From: JADJYF01 sp050186725
Lineage (GTDB): Bacteria > Pseudomonadota > Gammaproteobacteria > Ga0077536
Direction: 5' to 3'
DNA: 24,315 nt
Assembly (NCBI GenBank): GCA_050186725.1
Contig: JBFWYG010000063.1
Coordinates: 1-24,315, forward strand
Position numbers and translations under genes: made by a program. Under the pieces are notes generated by a model. It was given only the letters and a program-made list of their open reading frames with translations. It had not been told where the DNA came from and made no database searches. Below, in pieces: positions 1 to 8,397 of this stretch (its first letter is position 1; each line of letters opens with the position of its first letter).

Positions 1-1
1 G

Positions 2-1159
2 GTCCACTGGCAGCGCCAGCGCGCGGCGCGCGCCGCGAGCCCCGCCATCGAGTACGTGAGCGCGGACGTCACGCAGGGCGCTCTCACGGTCAAGGTCACC
101 GCCACCGGCACGCTGCAGCCCTTGAACCAGGTCGACGTCGGCAGCGAGTTGTCCGGCATGGTCGAGGAAGTACTGGTCGACTTCAACGACACGGTGAAGC
201 GCGGCCAGGTGCTGGCGCGGCTCGACACCCAGCGGTTGGAAGCGACGGCGGTGCAGGCGCGCGGCTCGCTGGCGTCGGCCGAGGCGCGACTGCGCGAAGC
301 CGAGGCCACCGCGGTGGAGACCGGGCTCAAGGCCGGGCGCTGCGCGAAACTGGCCGAGAAGCAGATGTGCTCCAAGGACGACCTTGATGCCAGCCGCGCC
401 GCCGAGGCACGCGCGCGCGCCTCGGTCGCGAGCGCCAAGGCCGGGGTGTCGGTGGCCAGGGCCGCACTCGAAGAGCGCGAGACCGAACTCGCCAAGGCCG
501 TGATCCAGGCGCCCATCGACGGCATCGTGCTGAAGCGCCTCATCGAGCCCGGCCAGACGGTCGCCGCGATGATGCAGACGCCGCTCCTGTTCACGCTCGC
601 CGAGAACCTCACGCAGATGGAACTGCAGGTCGCGGTGGACGAGGCCGACGTCGGCCGCGTGGCGGTCGGTCAGCGCGCGAGCTTCACGGTCGACGCCTAC
701 CCGCACCGCGAGTTTCCCGCCGTCATCACCCAGGTGCGCTACGCGCCCGAGAGCAAGGACGGCGTGGTGACCTATACCACCGCGCTCAGCGTGGAGAACG
801 CCGACCTCGCGCTGCGTCCCGGCATGACCGCGACCGCGGAGATCGTGGTGCGCGAGATCGAGGACGCGCTCCTGGTACCGAACGCGGCGCTGCGCTTCGA
901 GCCGCCGGCGGCGTCGAACCGCGCGGACGAGGGCGGCCTGCTCGGCAAGCTCATGATGCGCTTTCCCTCGCGCCAGACCTCCACCCGGCCTGAGGAGCCG
1001 AAGGGCAAGGAGCGCCGCCTGTGGGTGCTGACGGGTGACACGCCCAAACCCGTGACCGTGACCATCGGCGAGACCGACGAACGGCACACCGCGGTCAGCG
1101 GCGGTGGTCTCGCGGCGGGCATGCGGGTCGCGGTGGACTACCGACCGAGCCCGCGATGA
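2..1159 (+). CDS. Efflux pump periplasmic adaptor (MacA/HlyD family), 5' truncated
   Basis: This is a membrane-fusion (periplasmic adaptor) protein that would link the inner-membrane ABC transporter encoded just downstream to an outer-membrane channel. The frame is open from base 2, and residues before the first possible internal start (GTG at 56) read like family sequence, so the true start lies before the window. Visible parts are an N-terminal barrel/lipoyl half (GTLQPLNQVDVGSELSGMV), an Ala/Glu/Arg-rich alpha-helical hairpin (about bases 240-500), the second lipoyl half (VIQAPIDGIVLKRLIEPGQTV), and a beta-barrel plus membrane-proximal domain ending at RPGMTATAEIVV and LLVPNAALRF. An insert rich in Arg, Pro and Lys (about bases 900-1010) precedes the last strands. 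The stop TGA overlaps the ATG of the ATPase gene (ATGA), so the two are translationally coupled. MacA is the closest recognised family; the exported substrate is unknown. Confidence 0.9.
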   Translation, partial: VHWQRQRAARAASPAIEYVSADVTQGALTVKVTATGTLQPLNQVDVGSELSGMVEEVLVDFNDTVKRGQVLARLDTQRLEATAVQARGSLASAEARLREAEATAVETGLKAGRCAKLAEKQMCSKDDLDASRAAEARARASVASAKAGVSVARAALEERETELAKAVIQAPIDGIVLKRLIEPGQTVAAMMQTPLLFTLAENLTQMELQVAVDEADVGRVAVGQRASFTVDAYPHREFPAVITQVRYAPESKDGVVTYTTALSVENADLALRPGMTATAEIVVREIEDALLVPNAALRFEPPAASNRADEGGLLGKLMMRFPSRQTSTRPEEPKGKERRLWVLTGDTPKPVTVTIGETDERHTAVSGGGLAAGMRVAVDYRPSPR

Positions 1160-1860
1160 GCGGGGCGGAGAGGCACGCGCCGCTGGTCGAACTGCGGGGC
1201 GTGACGCGGGTGTACGGCAGCGGCGAGGCGGCGGTCGAGGCGCTGCGCGGCATCGACCTCGAGATCGGCGCCGGCGACTTCATCGCGATGATGGGTCCGA
1301 GCGGTTCGGGCAAGTCGACCTGCATGAACATCTTGGGCTGCCTGGACAAGCCGAGCGCGGGCCAGCACCGCTTTCAAGGCGTGGACGTCGGCGTGCTCAC
1401 GGCCGACGAGCGCGCGCTGGTCAGACGCAGCGCCATCGGCTTCGTGTTCCAGGGCTTCAACCTGCTGGCCCGCACCAGTGCGCTCGAGAACGTCGAACTG
1501 CCGCTCGTCTACCGCGGTGTGCGCAGCGCGCCACGCCGTGCGCGGGCGCTCGCCGCGCTCGCGGCGGTGGGTCTCGCCGACCGCGCGCGCCACGCACCGA
1601 ACGAGCTCTCGGGCGGCCAGCAGCAGCGCGTCGCCATCGCGCGCGCCATTGCCGCCGAACCGAGCGTGCTGTTCGCCGACGAGCCTACCGGCAACCTCGA
1701 CACCGCGCGCAGCCATGAACTCATGCAGCTGCTGGCCGGCCTGAACGCGGAACGCGGACTCACCATCGTGATGGTCACCCACGAGGCCGACATGGCCGAG
1801 TACGCGCGCCGCACCGTGTTGTTTCGCGACGGTCTGATCGAGCGCGAGGCGACGACGTGA
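1156..1860 (+). CDS. ABC transporter ATP-binding protein (MacB/LolD-type)
   Basis: This is the cytoplasmic ATPase of a MacB-type exporter, 234 residues, the normal length for a stand-alone LolD/MacB nucleotide-binding domain. Visible motifs in order are Walker A GPSGSGKST (about residues 48-56), the Q-loop in FVFQGFNLLARTS (about 96-108), the signature LSGGQQQRVAIARA (about 152-165), Walker B VLFADEPTGNLD (about 172-183) and the switch His in VTHE (about 207-210). The ATG overlaps the adaptor stop (ATGA), and its TGA overlaps the GTG of the permease gene (GTGA), so the three subunits are expressed as one unit. In E. coli MacB the ATPase and permease are one polypeptide; here they are separate, as in many proteobacteria. 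Confidence 0.95.
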   Translation: MSGAERHAPLVELRGVTRVYGSGEAAVEALRGIDLEIGAGDFIAMMGPSGSGKSTCMNILGCLDKPSAGQHRFQGVDVGVLTADERALVRRSAIGFVFQGFNLLARTSALENVELPLVYRGVRSAPRRARALAALAAVGLADRARHAPNELSGGQQQRVAIARAIAAEPSVLFADEPTGNLDTARSHELMQLLAGLNAERGLTIVMVTHEADMAEYARRTVLFRDGLIEREATT

Positions 1861-3059
1861 TCTGGAACGCCTTCATCCTCGCGGTGCGCGCCATTCGCCG
1901 CAACCTGCTGCGCTCCTCGCTGACCGTACTCGGCATCGTGATAGGCGTCGCGGCGGTGATCACCATGGTGACCATCGGCAAGGGCGCGACGGTCAAGGTC
2001 ACGCAGGACATCTCGCAGCTCGGCGCGAACCTGCTCATCGTGCGGCCTGGCCAGCGGGTCGGCATGCAGCGCACCGAGGCCCCGCAGTTCAAGCTGGCTG
2101 ACGCCGAGGCGGTGGCGCGCGAGGTCAACACCGTGACCACCGTCGCGCCGACCGCGTCCCGCGCACTGGCGGTGGTGGCCGGCAACGAGAGTTGGCTGTC
2201 CAGCATCTACGGCGTCGACAACCGCTACTTCGAGGTCGGTAACTGGACGCTCGCGAGCGGCCGGCCGTTCGCCCAGGGCGAGCTGCGCAGCGGCGCGGCG
2301 GTATGCGTGCTCGGCGACACGGTACGCCGCCAGCTGTTCGGCGCGCGTGACCCGGTGGGCGACAAGGTGCGCTTCGGCAAGGTGTCCTGCCAGGTGGTAG
2401 GCCTGCTCGCCGCCAAGGGCCAGACCACCACCGGCATGGACCAGGACGACATGGTGCTGACGCCGCTGCGCACCTACTGGCGGCGCGTGGCCGGCAACCA
2501 GGACATCACGTCCATGCAGATCACCGCGCGGGACGGCGTGGCCACCGAGCGCGCGGTGCGCGACGTCACCCACGTGCTGCGCGAGCGGCGCCACATCGCA
2601 CCCCACGAGGACGACGACTTCACCGTGATGGATCTGCAGGAGATCGCGCGCACGCTCGCCGGCACCACCCAGGTGCTCACGGGACTCCTTGGCGCGGTGG
2701 CGGCGGTGAGCCTGCTGGTCGGCGGCATCGGCATCATGAACATCATGCTGGTGTCGGTGACCGAGCGCACGCGCGAGATCGGCATCCGACTCGCCATCGG
2801 CGCGCTCGAGCGCGACGTGCTGCTGCAGTTCCTGATCGAGGCCGTGGTGTTGTCGTCCTTCGGCGGCGTGGCCGGCATCCTCATCGCCGTCGCCGCCGCG
2901 GCCGGCCTCGCCCAGCTGCTGAAAGTGCCGCTGATCCTCGACCCCGGCATGATCCTGCTGGCCTTCCTGTTCGCGGTGGCGGTGGGCGTGGTGTTCGGCT
3001 TCTTCCCGGCACGCAAGGCCGCCAGGCTCGATCCCATCGAGGCGCTGCGCTACGAGTGA
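1857..3059 (+). CDS. ABC transporter permease (MacB-type, FtsX family)
   Basis: This is the inner-membrane subunit of the exporter, 400 residues starting at a GTG that overlaps the ATPase stop. The layout is that of MacB. A first membrane helix (about residues 16-36, SSLTVLGIVIGVAAVITMV) is followed by a large periplasmic core domain (about 40-270). Three C-terminal helices follow: about 272-300 with VSLLVGGIGIMNIMLVSVTE, about 325-350, and about 360-385 ending at FFPARKAARLDPIEALRYE, the classic FtsX-family terminus. The cytoplasmic loop TERTREIGIRLAIGA is the coupling segment facing the ATPase. With the adaptor and ATPase it forms a tripartite pump for a large or amphipathic substrate such as an antibiotic, peptide or siderophore; the substrate cannot be told from sequence. 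Confidence 0.95.
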   Translation: MIWNAFILAVRAIRRNLLRSSLTVLGIVIGVAAVITMVTIGKGATVKVTQDISQLGANLLIVRPGQRVGMQRTEAPQFKLADAEAVAREVNTVTTVAPTASRALAVVAGNESWLSSIYGVDNRYFEVGNWTLASGRPFAQGELRSGAAVCVLGDTVRRQLFGARDPVGDKVRFGKVSCQVVGLLAAKGQTTTGMDQDDMVLTPLRTYWRRVAGNQDITSMQITARDGVATERAVRDVTHVLRERRHIAPHEDDDFTVMDLQEIARTLAGTTQVLTGLLGAVAAVSLLVGGIGIMNIMLVSVTERTREIGIRLAIGALERDVLLQFLIEAVVLSSFGGVAGILIAVAAAAGLAQLLKVPLILDPGMILLAFLFAVAVGVVFGFFPARKAARLDPIEALRYE

Positions 3060-3167
3060 TCGCAGGGCCGCCGCCCGCGCCGTGGCGATTCGGGACCGGC
3101 GCTCAAGACCCCCTCCCGCCACGCCGATATCTCGGCTGCCCTTTCCGACAGGAACGCCCCGACCGCG

Positions 3168-4481
3168 ATGTCAGCCGTACAGCCCCTCAGCGCCAAACTC
3201 TCCCGCCTCATGACCGGCTCGCGAATGTCGAGCGGCAAGTCGGTGCTGGTGGTCGAGGACAGTCGCGCGGTGCGCGAACTGCTGTGCGGCTACCTGCGCC
3301 AGATCGGCGGCTTCGGCATCGAAGTCGCCGGCACCCTGGCGGAAACCCGGCGACTGCTCGAACTGTCCCCTGAGCGCTTCTTCTGCGCGGCGCTGGACTT
3401 GAATCTGCCCGATGCCCCCGACGGCGAGGTGGTGGACTACGTGCTGTCCCGCAGCGTGCCGGCCATCGTGCTGACCGGCAGCGCCGAGCAGGCGGTACGT
3501 GAGCGCATGATGGCCAAGAACATCGTCGACTACGTGGTCAAGCAGAACAGCTACGAGATCGAGCACGTCGCCTATCTCATCGGTCGCCTGCGCGAGAACC
3601 GCGCGACCAAGATCCTGGTGGTCGACGACTCACGCAGTTTTCGCGCCTACCTCGTGTCGCTGCTGGAACGCTACTTCTTCCACGTGCTGGAGGCGGGCAA
3701 CGGTCGCGAAGCGCTGGCGATGATGGACGAGCATCCCGACGTCACGCTCGTCATCACCGACATCAACATGCCGGAGATGGACGGCTTCCAGCTCATCGCC
3801 GCGCTGCGCCAGAAGCACCGGCGCGAGGATCTCGCGATCATCGGCCTGTCCGACTCGCACAAGCACGACATCTCCGCCAAGCTGCTCAAGCTCGGCGGCA
3901 ACGACTTCCTGGCCAAGCCCTTCGTGGTCGAGGAGTTCTACTGCCGCGTCACGCAGAACACCAACATGGTGGGCTACGTGCGGCAGATCCGCGATTCGGC
4001 GATTCGCGACTTCCTGACCGGGGTCTACAACCGCCGCTACCTGTTCGAGGTCGCGGCGACCTTGTACGGCAACGCGCGGCGCGGCAACGTGGTGCTCGGC
4101 GCGCTCCTGATCGACGCCGACCACTTCAAGGCCATCAACGACACCCACGGTCACGAGGCCGGCGATGCCGTGCTGCAGGCGCTGGCCACCTGCGTGCTGC
4201 GCGAACTGCGCATGAGCGACATCGTCGCGCGTTACGGCGGCGAGGAGTTCGTGTGCCTCGCGGTGCTGAAGGAGCGCGCGGACCTGGAGGTGGTGTGCGA
4301 GCGCCTGCGCCAGGCGGTCGCCGGGCTCACCGTCGAAGTCGGCGGCCGCAGCGTGCCGGTGACCGTCAGCATCGGCGCGACCTGCGAACTCGGCGAGTGC
4401 TTCGAGGACATGCTGCGCGCGGCGGACCAGGGCGTGTACCGGGCCAAGGCCGACGGTCGCAACCGTTACGTGGTGGTCTGA
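3168..4481 (+). CDS. PleD-like diguanylate cyclase (REC-REC-GGDEF)
   Basis: This is a response regulator of 437 residues that should make cyclic di-GMP from two GTP. Receiver 1 (about residues 25-140) has E30/D31, phospho-acceptor D77, T103 and K125. Receiver 2 (about 148-265) has D153/D154, acceptor D198 in ITDINMPEMDGF, S228 and K250. The GGDEF domain (about 280-437) carries metal ligand D316 in LLIDADHFKAIND, the active-site loop GGEEF at 357-361, and the inhibitory site RMSD (348-351) five residues before it, as in Caulobacter PleD. The enzyme therefore looks active, phosphorylation-dependent and product-inhibited. No histidine kinase is adjacent. The ATG at 3168 has only a distant AGGA; ATGs at 3210 and 3225 are alternatives that keep both receivers. 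It lies 108 bases after the permease on the same strand, and co-transcription is possible. Confidence 0.93.
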   Translation: MSAVQPLSAKLSRLMTGSRMSSGKSVLVVEDSRAVRELLCGYLRQIGGFGIEVAGTLAETRRLLELSPERFFCAALDLNLPDAPDGEVVDYVLSRSVPAIVLTGSAEQAVRERMMAKNIVDYVVKQNSYEIEHVAYLIGRLRENRATKILVVDDSRSFRAYLVSLLERYFFHVLEAGNGREALAMMDEHPDVTLVITDINMPEMDGFQLIAALRQKHRREDLAIIGLSDSHKHDISAKLLKLGGNDFLAKPFVVEEFYCRVTQNTNMVGYVRQIRDSAIRDFLTGVYNRRYLFEVAATLYGNARRGNVVLGALLIDADHFKAINDTHGHEAGDAVLQALATCVLRELRMSDIVARYGGEEFVCLAVLKERADLEVVCERLRQAVAGLTVEVGGRSVPVTVSIGATCELGECFEDMLRAADQGVYRAKADGRNRYVVV

Positions 4482-4555
4482 GCAAGCAGGCACTGCGCCG
4501 ACATAACGGGCATTTGTCTCGTCTTCACAGATTTTGACAATCGACGTGTCGGGAA

Positions 4556-4574
4556 CGGACCGATTACCGGACCG
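4556..4574 (+). repeat. Short direct repeat CGGACCG upstream of the PEP-CTERM gene
   Basis: The heptamer CGGACCG occurs at 4556-4562 and again at 4568-4574, a spacing of 12 bases, in the 165-base gap between the diguanylate cyclase and the PEP-CTERM gene. A TTGACA at 4534-4539 lies just upstream but has no convincing -10 at a normal distance. The spacing is near one helical turn, so a regulator site is possible, but nothing more can be shown. Confidence 0.35.
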
Positions 4575-4646
4575 TCCTGCACCCCCCTCCTTAGACTCGC
4601 CCCAGACCCGTTGCTCGAACGGGCATGGAACGACTTTGGAGGGTTC

Positions 4647-6203
4647 ATGAACAACATCCACTCCGGCGCCACGCACGCCGGCAGACTGCCGCCGTGGCTG
4701 CTCGCCGCGACGTTCGTCGCGGGCCTGGGCGCCCTGGCGCCGCACGCAGCCCAAGCCGGCGGCGTGATCTTCAACAGCAGTGACCCGGCTTTTCAGACCG
4801 TGGCCCTCGGCGTCAACGACGCCGGCAACCTCAACTTCTTCGCGCCCGGCTTCAGCACCGTCAACGTCTCGGGCGGCGCGGTGGGTCTCGCGGCGCTCTT
4901 TCCCGACGGCAACTTCTACGATGCGACGGCACCCGGCTGCCTGTGCGAGGGCTGGGGTCTCGCGCTGACCTTCGATGGCGTGCGGGTGTCCGGTTTTGCC
5001 AGCGTCGACAATGGCGGCTCCGACAACCTGACCGAGGGCACCTTCGGCAGCACCACGACGGCCGCCACATCGTTCATCGGTCTCACCAACGCCCCAGTCA
5101 CCATCACCCACGCCTACGGCGTGTCGCTGGCGCCCGGCGTGTTCCAGGGCAACATCACCATTCGCAATACCGGTACCACCGTCCTACAAGACCTGGTCTA
5201 CCGCCGCGCCATGGACTGGGACGTGCCTCCGACCGAGTTCAATGAGTATGTCAGCCACTACGGCGTGAGCGCCAACCTGGAGAGCAGCGGCGGCAACGTG
5301 CGCTTCGCCAGCGACAACGGCTTCGCGCTGGTCGATCCGCTGGAGGAGGCCAGCTTCATCGATGCGAATACCGTCAACACCGACTTCGTCGACAGCGGCG
5401 TGCTGGATCACGGCTCGGTGTTCGACTTCGCCTTCGGCAATCTCGCGCCGGGTGAGTCGCGCACCTTCAACATCTTCTACGGCGTCGCGCCGAGCGAAGC
5501 GGCGGCCGACGCGGCCATCGCCATCCTGCAGCCCAATGTCTGGTCCTACGGCCAGTCCGCGCTGAACCTGGATACGGACGGCGGTGACGGCGGCGACGGC
5601 GGCGGCTGCGAGTCGGAGTGTCCGGAGCTGGCCTCGCTCGTGGTGCCGGAGGGCGACAGCGGCACGCTCGGGCCGGCGCCGAATGATGACGGCATCACCT
5701 TCATCTTCGCCTTCGGCGGCGTGGGTGGCGTGGAGCCGGGCCTCGATCCCGAGACCCCGGTGCTGCCCTTCGTGCCGGCCCCCGGCCAGTTCGTGTTCCC
5801 GGCACCGGTGCCGCGCCGCTGGTTCGATCCGCCGTTCGCCGAAGGCTTCGAGTACAGCCTGGAAGACGGCGAGTTCACCGGCGTCATGATCCCGGAGGGC
5901 TTCGGTTCGCTGGTGCTGGAAGTGGGCGGCTTCTCCGCGATCCTCGCGCCGCTGGTCGAGTTCCGCTTCGCCGACGCTGGGCTGGACGACGTCGGCAGCT
6001 TCCGCATCCGCGGTCTGTCGCCGCTGCTGGATCTCGCCGATCCGGGCATCTTCACCGCGTTCCCAACCTTCCTCGACTTCGAGGGCGACGGTCCGCTCAC
6101 CATGACCGCCATCGTCGCGCCGGTGCCGGTGCCGGCGGCGCTGCCGCTCCTGGTGTCCGGTATCGCGCTGGTCGGCCTGCGCCGGCGCCGTCGTCTGCAT
6201 TGA
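4647..6203 (+). CDS. PEP-CTERM sorting domain protein, large
   Basis: This is an exported protein of 518 residues, predicted to be anchored or released at the surface by the exosortase system. The start is the ATG at 4647, which follows GGAGGG at 4638-4643; a TTG at 4611 in the same frame lacks such a site. Residues 1-37 form a signal peptide ending AQA. The N-terminal domain (about 40-300) is rich in Gly, Asn and aromatic residues and looks beta-sandwich-like. A Gly/Asp linker at 309-322 (DTDGGDGGDGGGCESECPE) with two Cys separates it from a second acidic, Pro/Phe-rich domain. The last about 26 residues are a PEP-CTERM signal: VPVPAALPLL, a short hydrophobic helix, then an Arg run and RLH. 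This is the VPLPAA-type variant. Function beyond matrix or surface association is unknown, and no exosortase gene is in the window. Confidence 0.85.
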   Translation: MNNIHSGATHAGRLPPWLLAATFVAGLGALAPHAAQAGGVIFNSSDPAFQTVALGVNDAGNLNFFAPGFSTVNVSGGAVGLAALFPDGNFYDATAPGCLCEGWGLALTFDGVRVSGFASVDNGGSDNLTEGTFGSTTTAATSFIGLTNAPVTITHAYGVSLAPGVFQGNITIRNTGTTVLQDLVYRRAMDWDVPPTEFNEYVSHYGVSANLESSGGNVRFASDNGFALVDPLEEASFIDANTVNTDFVDSGVLDHGSVFDFAFGNLAPGESRTFNIFYGVAPSEAAADAAIAILQPNVWSYGQSALNLDTDGGDGGDGGGCESECPELASLVVPEGDSGTLGPAPNDDGITFIFAFGGVGGVEPGLDPETPVLPFVPAPGQFVFPAPVPRRWFDPPFAEGFEYSLEDGEFTGVMIPEGFGSLVLEVGGFSAILAPLVEFRFADAGLDDVGSFRIRGLSPLLDLADPGIFTAFPTFLDFEGDGPLTMTAIVAPVPVPAALPLLVSGIALVGLRRRRRLH

Positions 6204-6210
6204 CGGCAAC

Positions 6211-6239
6211 CCGCCCCGCCGCGTTACGCGGCGGGGCGG
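6211..6239. terminator. Strong hairpin between convergent genes, likely bidirectional terminator
   Basis: A perfect 13-bp inverted repeat (CCGCCCCGCCGCG at 6211-6223 and its complement at 6227-6239) surrounds a TTA loop. It lies 8 bases after the stop of the PEP-CTERM gene and 32 bases beyond the end of the convergent RTX gene. There is no clear T tract on either side (TGGTT on the right), so intrinsic termination is inferred from stem strength and placement. Confidence 0.65.
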
Positions 6240-6270
6240 TGGTTCGCCTCGTGTCTCCCGCGCGCGCCGC

Positions 6271-8397
6271 TCAGCTCAAGCTGACGGCGAGCGCCACGTC
6301 CACCAGCAGTTGCAGCTGCGTCTCGCCGAGCGTGGCGAGATAGGACTGCACCTCGCGTCCCTCCAGCAGAAACGGGCTGTCGTTCACCTGCCAGCCCTGC
6401 AGGGTCGATGACAGCGCGTCGTCGGCGTCGCCCAGCACACGCAAGGTGGCGCCATCCGGGGCCAGCGCGAGCACGTCGCCGAGCGCCAGGGCCAGGGAAT
6501 TGGCGCCGCTTCCACGCAGATCGATGGCGTCGAGATTGAGCAGCTGCGTATCGGCGAGCGCGGTGAGATCGAGCGCCACGCCGCCGCCGGTCAGCCGCAG
6601 GGTGTCGAAGCCCTCGCCACCGTCGACCAGCAGGTCCGCGGCGTCGTAGACCAGGATGTCATTGCCGCCACCGCCCTGCAGCGTGTCGCTGCCCGCGGCC
6701 CCGTCGAGCACGTTCGCGGCAGCGTTGCCTGTGAGGTGATTGGCGAGCGCGTTGCCGGTGCCATCGATGGCATTGCCGGACTTGAGCACCAGGTTCTCGA
6801 CATCGGCTGGCAGGGTATAGGTGATGGAAGACTCGACGGTATCGATGCTTCCTCCTACGGCGCCTACCAGGGTGAAGTCATCGACCCGCCACGATGCGGT
6901 GGGGGCGCCGGCGCCCTGTGCCTGGATCTCGAACTGGATGACGCCGGTGAGATTCGGCAATGTCAGGCCGCCCTCGTGGTGACCGCCGGGATTGCCGCGC
7001 GTGGCGAAGCCGGTCGCAACCGGCATGCCGTTGATGGTGAGCGTCCAGTCGCTCGGGCCCTGGCCGTTGGGGCCGTCAGACCCTTGTTCGTTGAAGCTGA
7101 AGCCTCGCAGGTCGACGGCGGCGCCGTCGGCAACGGTCAGCGAGAACGAGAAGCCGTTGCCGCCCGCCTGGTGGAACTGCGTGGCGGAAACGGCCCTGCC
7201 GCGGTTCTCCGCGGGACCGAAGCCGTTGCGGCCAGCCGGGTCCAGCGTTCCATCGATGAGTGCCGACCATGTCGAGACGGTCGAAAACACCACGGCGCTG
7301 GATACGATGCCGGGGTTCTCGAAGATCAAGCCGTCATCCGACTGAAAATCCAGGACCAGAAGTTCCGCCGGCGCGCGCTCATCGACGACATCGCCGACAT
7401 TGTCGACGACATAGACATCGTTGCCGGGCCCGCCTGCCAGGTGATCGGCGCCCGCGCTGCCGTCGAGAACATCATCGCCGTCTCCGCCAGCGATGTCGTC
7501 ATTGCCGGGCGTGCCGGTGATGTGATTCGCAAGTTCGTTGCCACTCGCGCTGCGGCCACTCGTGCCGAGCAGGAGCAGTCGTTCCACCTGGGGGGCCAGG
7601 GTGTACCCGTCGACAGCGGAACGAACGAGGTCCAGGCCGCCGTTGGCGACTTCAATCACGACGTCGTCGAGCGAGTCCACCGTGAAGATGTCGTTCCCTG
7701 CCCCACCGATCAGCGTGTCACCGCCCTTGCCCCCATCCAGCCAGTCATTTCCGCCGCCGCCGTCCAGCACGTTCACCGCCGCGGAACCCACCATGCGGTT
7801 GGCGAGCAGGTTGCCGATGGCGTGCACGAACAGGTTGCCGGCGACCGTCAGGTTCTCGACGTGAGCTGGCAGGGTATAGCTGACCGAGGTCTTGACCAGG
7901 TCGACGCCCGCGTTGACAGCTTCGATCACGCGCACCGCCGCGGAATTCACCACGTAGGTATCGTTGCCCGCGCCGCCGCGCAGCGTGTCGGCGCCGCCGC
8001 CGCCGTTGAAGGTATCGTTGCCGGCGTTGCCGACCAGCAGGTTCGCGGCGCGATTGCCGGTCAGGCGGTTGTTGCCGGCATTGCCGTCGCCCCGCAGCCG
8101 GGCTGTGCCGAGCAGCACCAGGTCCTCGACCTCGGCCGGCAGCGCGTAGCTCACGCTCGCGCGCACGATGTCGAGGCCGCCGCCCTTCTTCTCGATCACC
8201 CGATCCAGGCGAGAGTCGACGACGTAGCTGTCGTTACCGGTGCCGCCCTGCATGCGGTCGGCGCCGACGCCGCCGTCCAGGAGGTCGTTGCCGCCGAGAC
8301 CGGCGAGCACGTCGTTGCCGCCCAGGCCGAACAGCGTGTCCTTGGCGGCGGTGCCGGTCTGTCGATCGTTGCGCGCGGTACCGCGTCTGGTGGCCAT
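6271..8397 (-). CDS. RTX calcium-binding repeat protein with inserted domain
   Basis: This is a secreted protein, 708 residues from the ATG at 8397, built of GGxGxD-type calcium-binding nonapeptides. Examples are GLGGNDVLAG, GNAGNDTFNG, GGGGNDWLDG, GGDGDDVLDG and GGGGNDILVY. Five RTX blocks are joined by connectors of the type VIEAxNxGxDLVxxSVSYTLPAxVENL, and the first four connectors recur every 90 residues. The fourth connector is split by about 174 foreign residues (6856-7377). There is no N-terminal signal peptide; the C-terminus, ending in a small hydrophobic stretch (LLVDVALAVSLS), fits a type I secretion signal. No type I secretion genes are nearby. Upstream in-frame starts (ATG 8451, TTG 8478) would add an Arg-rich stretch; none has a good ribosome site, so the start is uncertain. 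Probably an adhesin or matrix protein; no enzymatic domain is seen. Confidence 0.88.
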   Translation of the reverse strand: MATRRGTARNDRQTGTAAKDTLFGLGGNDVLAGLGGNDLLDGGVGADRMQGGTGNDSYVVDSRLDRVIEKKGGGLDIVRASVSYALPAEVEDLVLLGTARLRGDGNAGNNRLTGNRAANLLVGNAGNDTFNGGGGADTLRGGAGNDTYVVNSAAVRVIEAVNAGVDLVKTSVSYTLPAHVENLTVAGNLFVHAIGNLLANRMVGSAAVNVLDGGGGNDWLDGGKGGDTLIGGAGNDIFTVDSLDDVVIEVANGGLDLVRSAVDGYTLAPQVERLLLLGTSGRSASGNELANHITGTPGNDDIAGGDGDDVLDGSAGADHLAGGPGNDVYVVDNVGDVVDERAPAELLVLDFQSDDGLIFENPGIVSSAVVFSTVSTWSALIDGTLDPAGRNGFGPAENRGRAVSATQFHQAGGNGFSFSLTVADGAAVDLRGFSFNEQGSDGPNGQGPSDWTLTINGMPVATGFATRGNPGGHHEGGLTLPNLTGVIQFEIQAQGAGAPTASWRVDDFTLVGAVGGSIDTVESSITYTLPADVENLVLKSGNAIDGTGNALANHLTGNAAANVLDGAAGSDTLQGGGGNDILVYDAADLLVDGGEGFDTLRLTGGGVALDLTALADTQLLNLDAIDLRGSGANSLALALGDVLALAPDGATLRVLGDADDALSSTLQGWQVNDSPFLLEGREVQSYLATLGETQLQLLVDVALAVSLS
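6856..7377 (-). other. Beta-sandwich-like domain inserted in RTX module 4
   Basis: These bases encode about 174 residues without any RTX motif. They lie between VVDE (aligned to VIEx of the other connectors) and GGSIDTVESSITYTLP (aligned to the rest of the connector). The segment is rich in Phe, Ser, Thr and Asn and has features typical of extracellular beta-sandwiches, for example SFNEQGSDGPNGQGPSDWTL, TINGMPVATG and ASWRVDDFTL. The resemblance to domains often found in PEP-CTERM-type exported proteins is by eye only. Confidence 0.7.

Noticed and set aside
1509..3122. Long open frame on the minus strand across the ABC transporter genes
   Set aside because: It is antisense to two clearly conserved genes, its translation is His/Arg/Ala-rich without any family pattern, and such frames are expected at this GC content.
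3630..5111. Minus-strand open frame of 493 codons across the diguanylate cyclase and the PEP-CTERM gene
   Set aside because: It is antisense to motifs (second receiver, GGEEF) that prove the plus strand is coding, and its translation is low-complexity.
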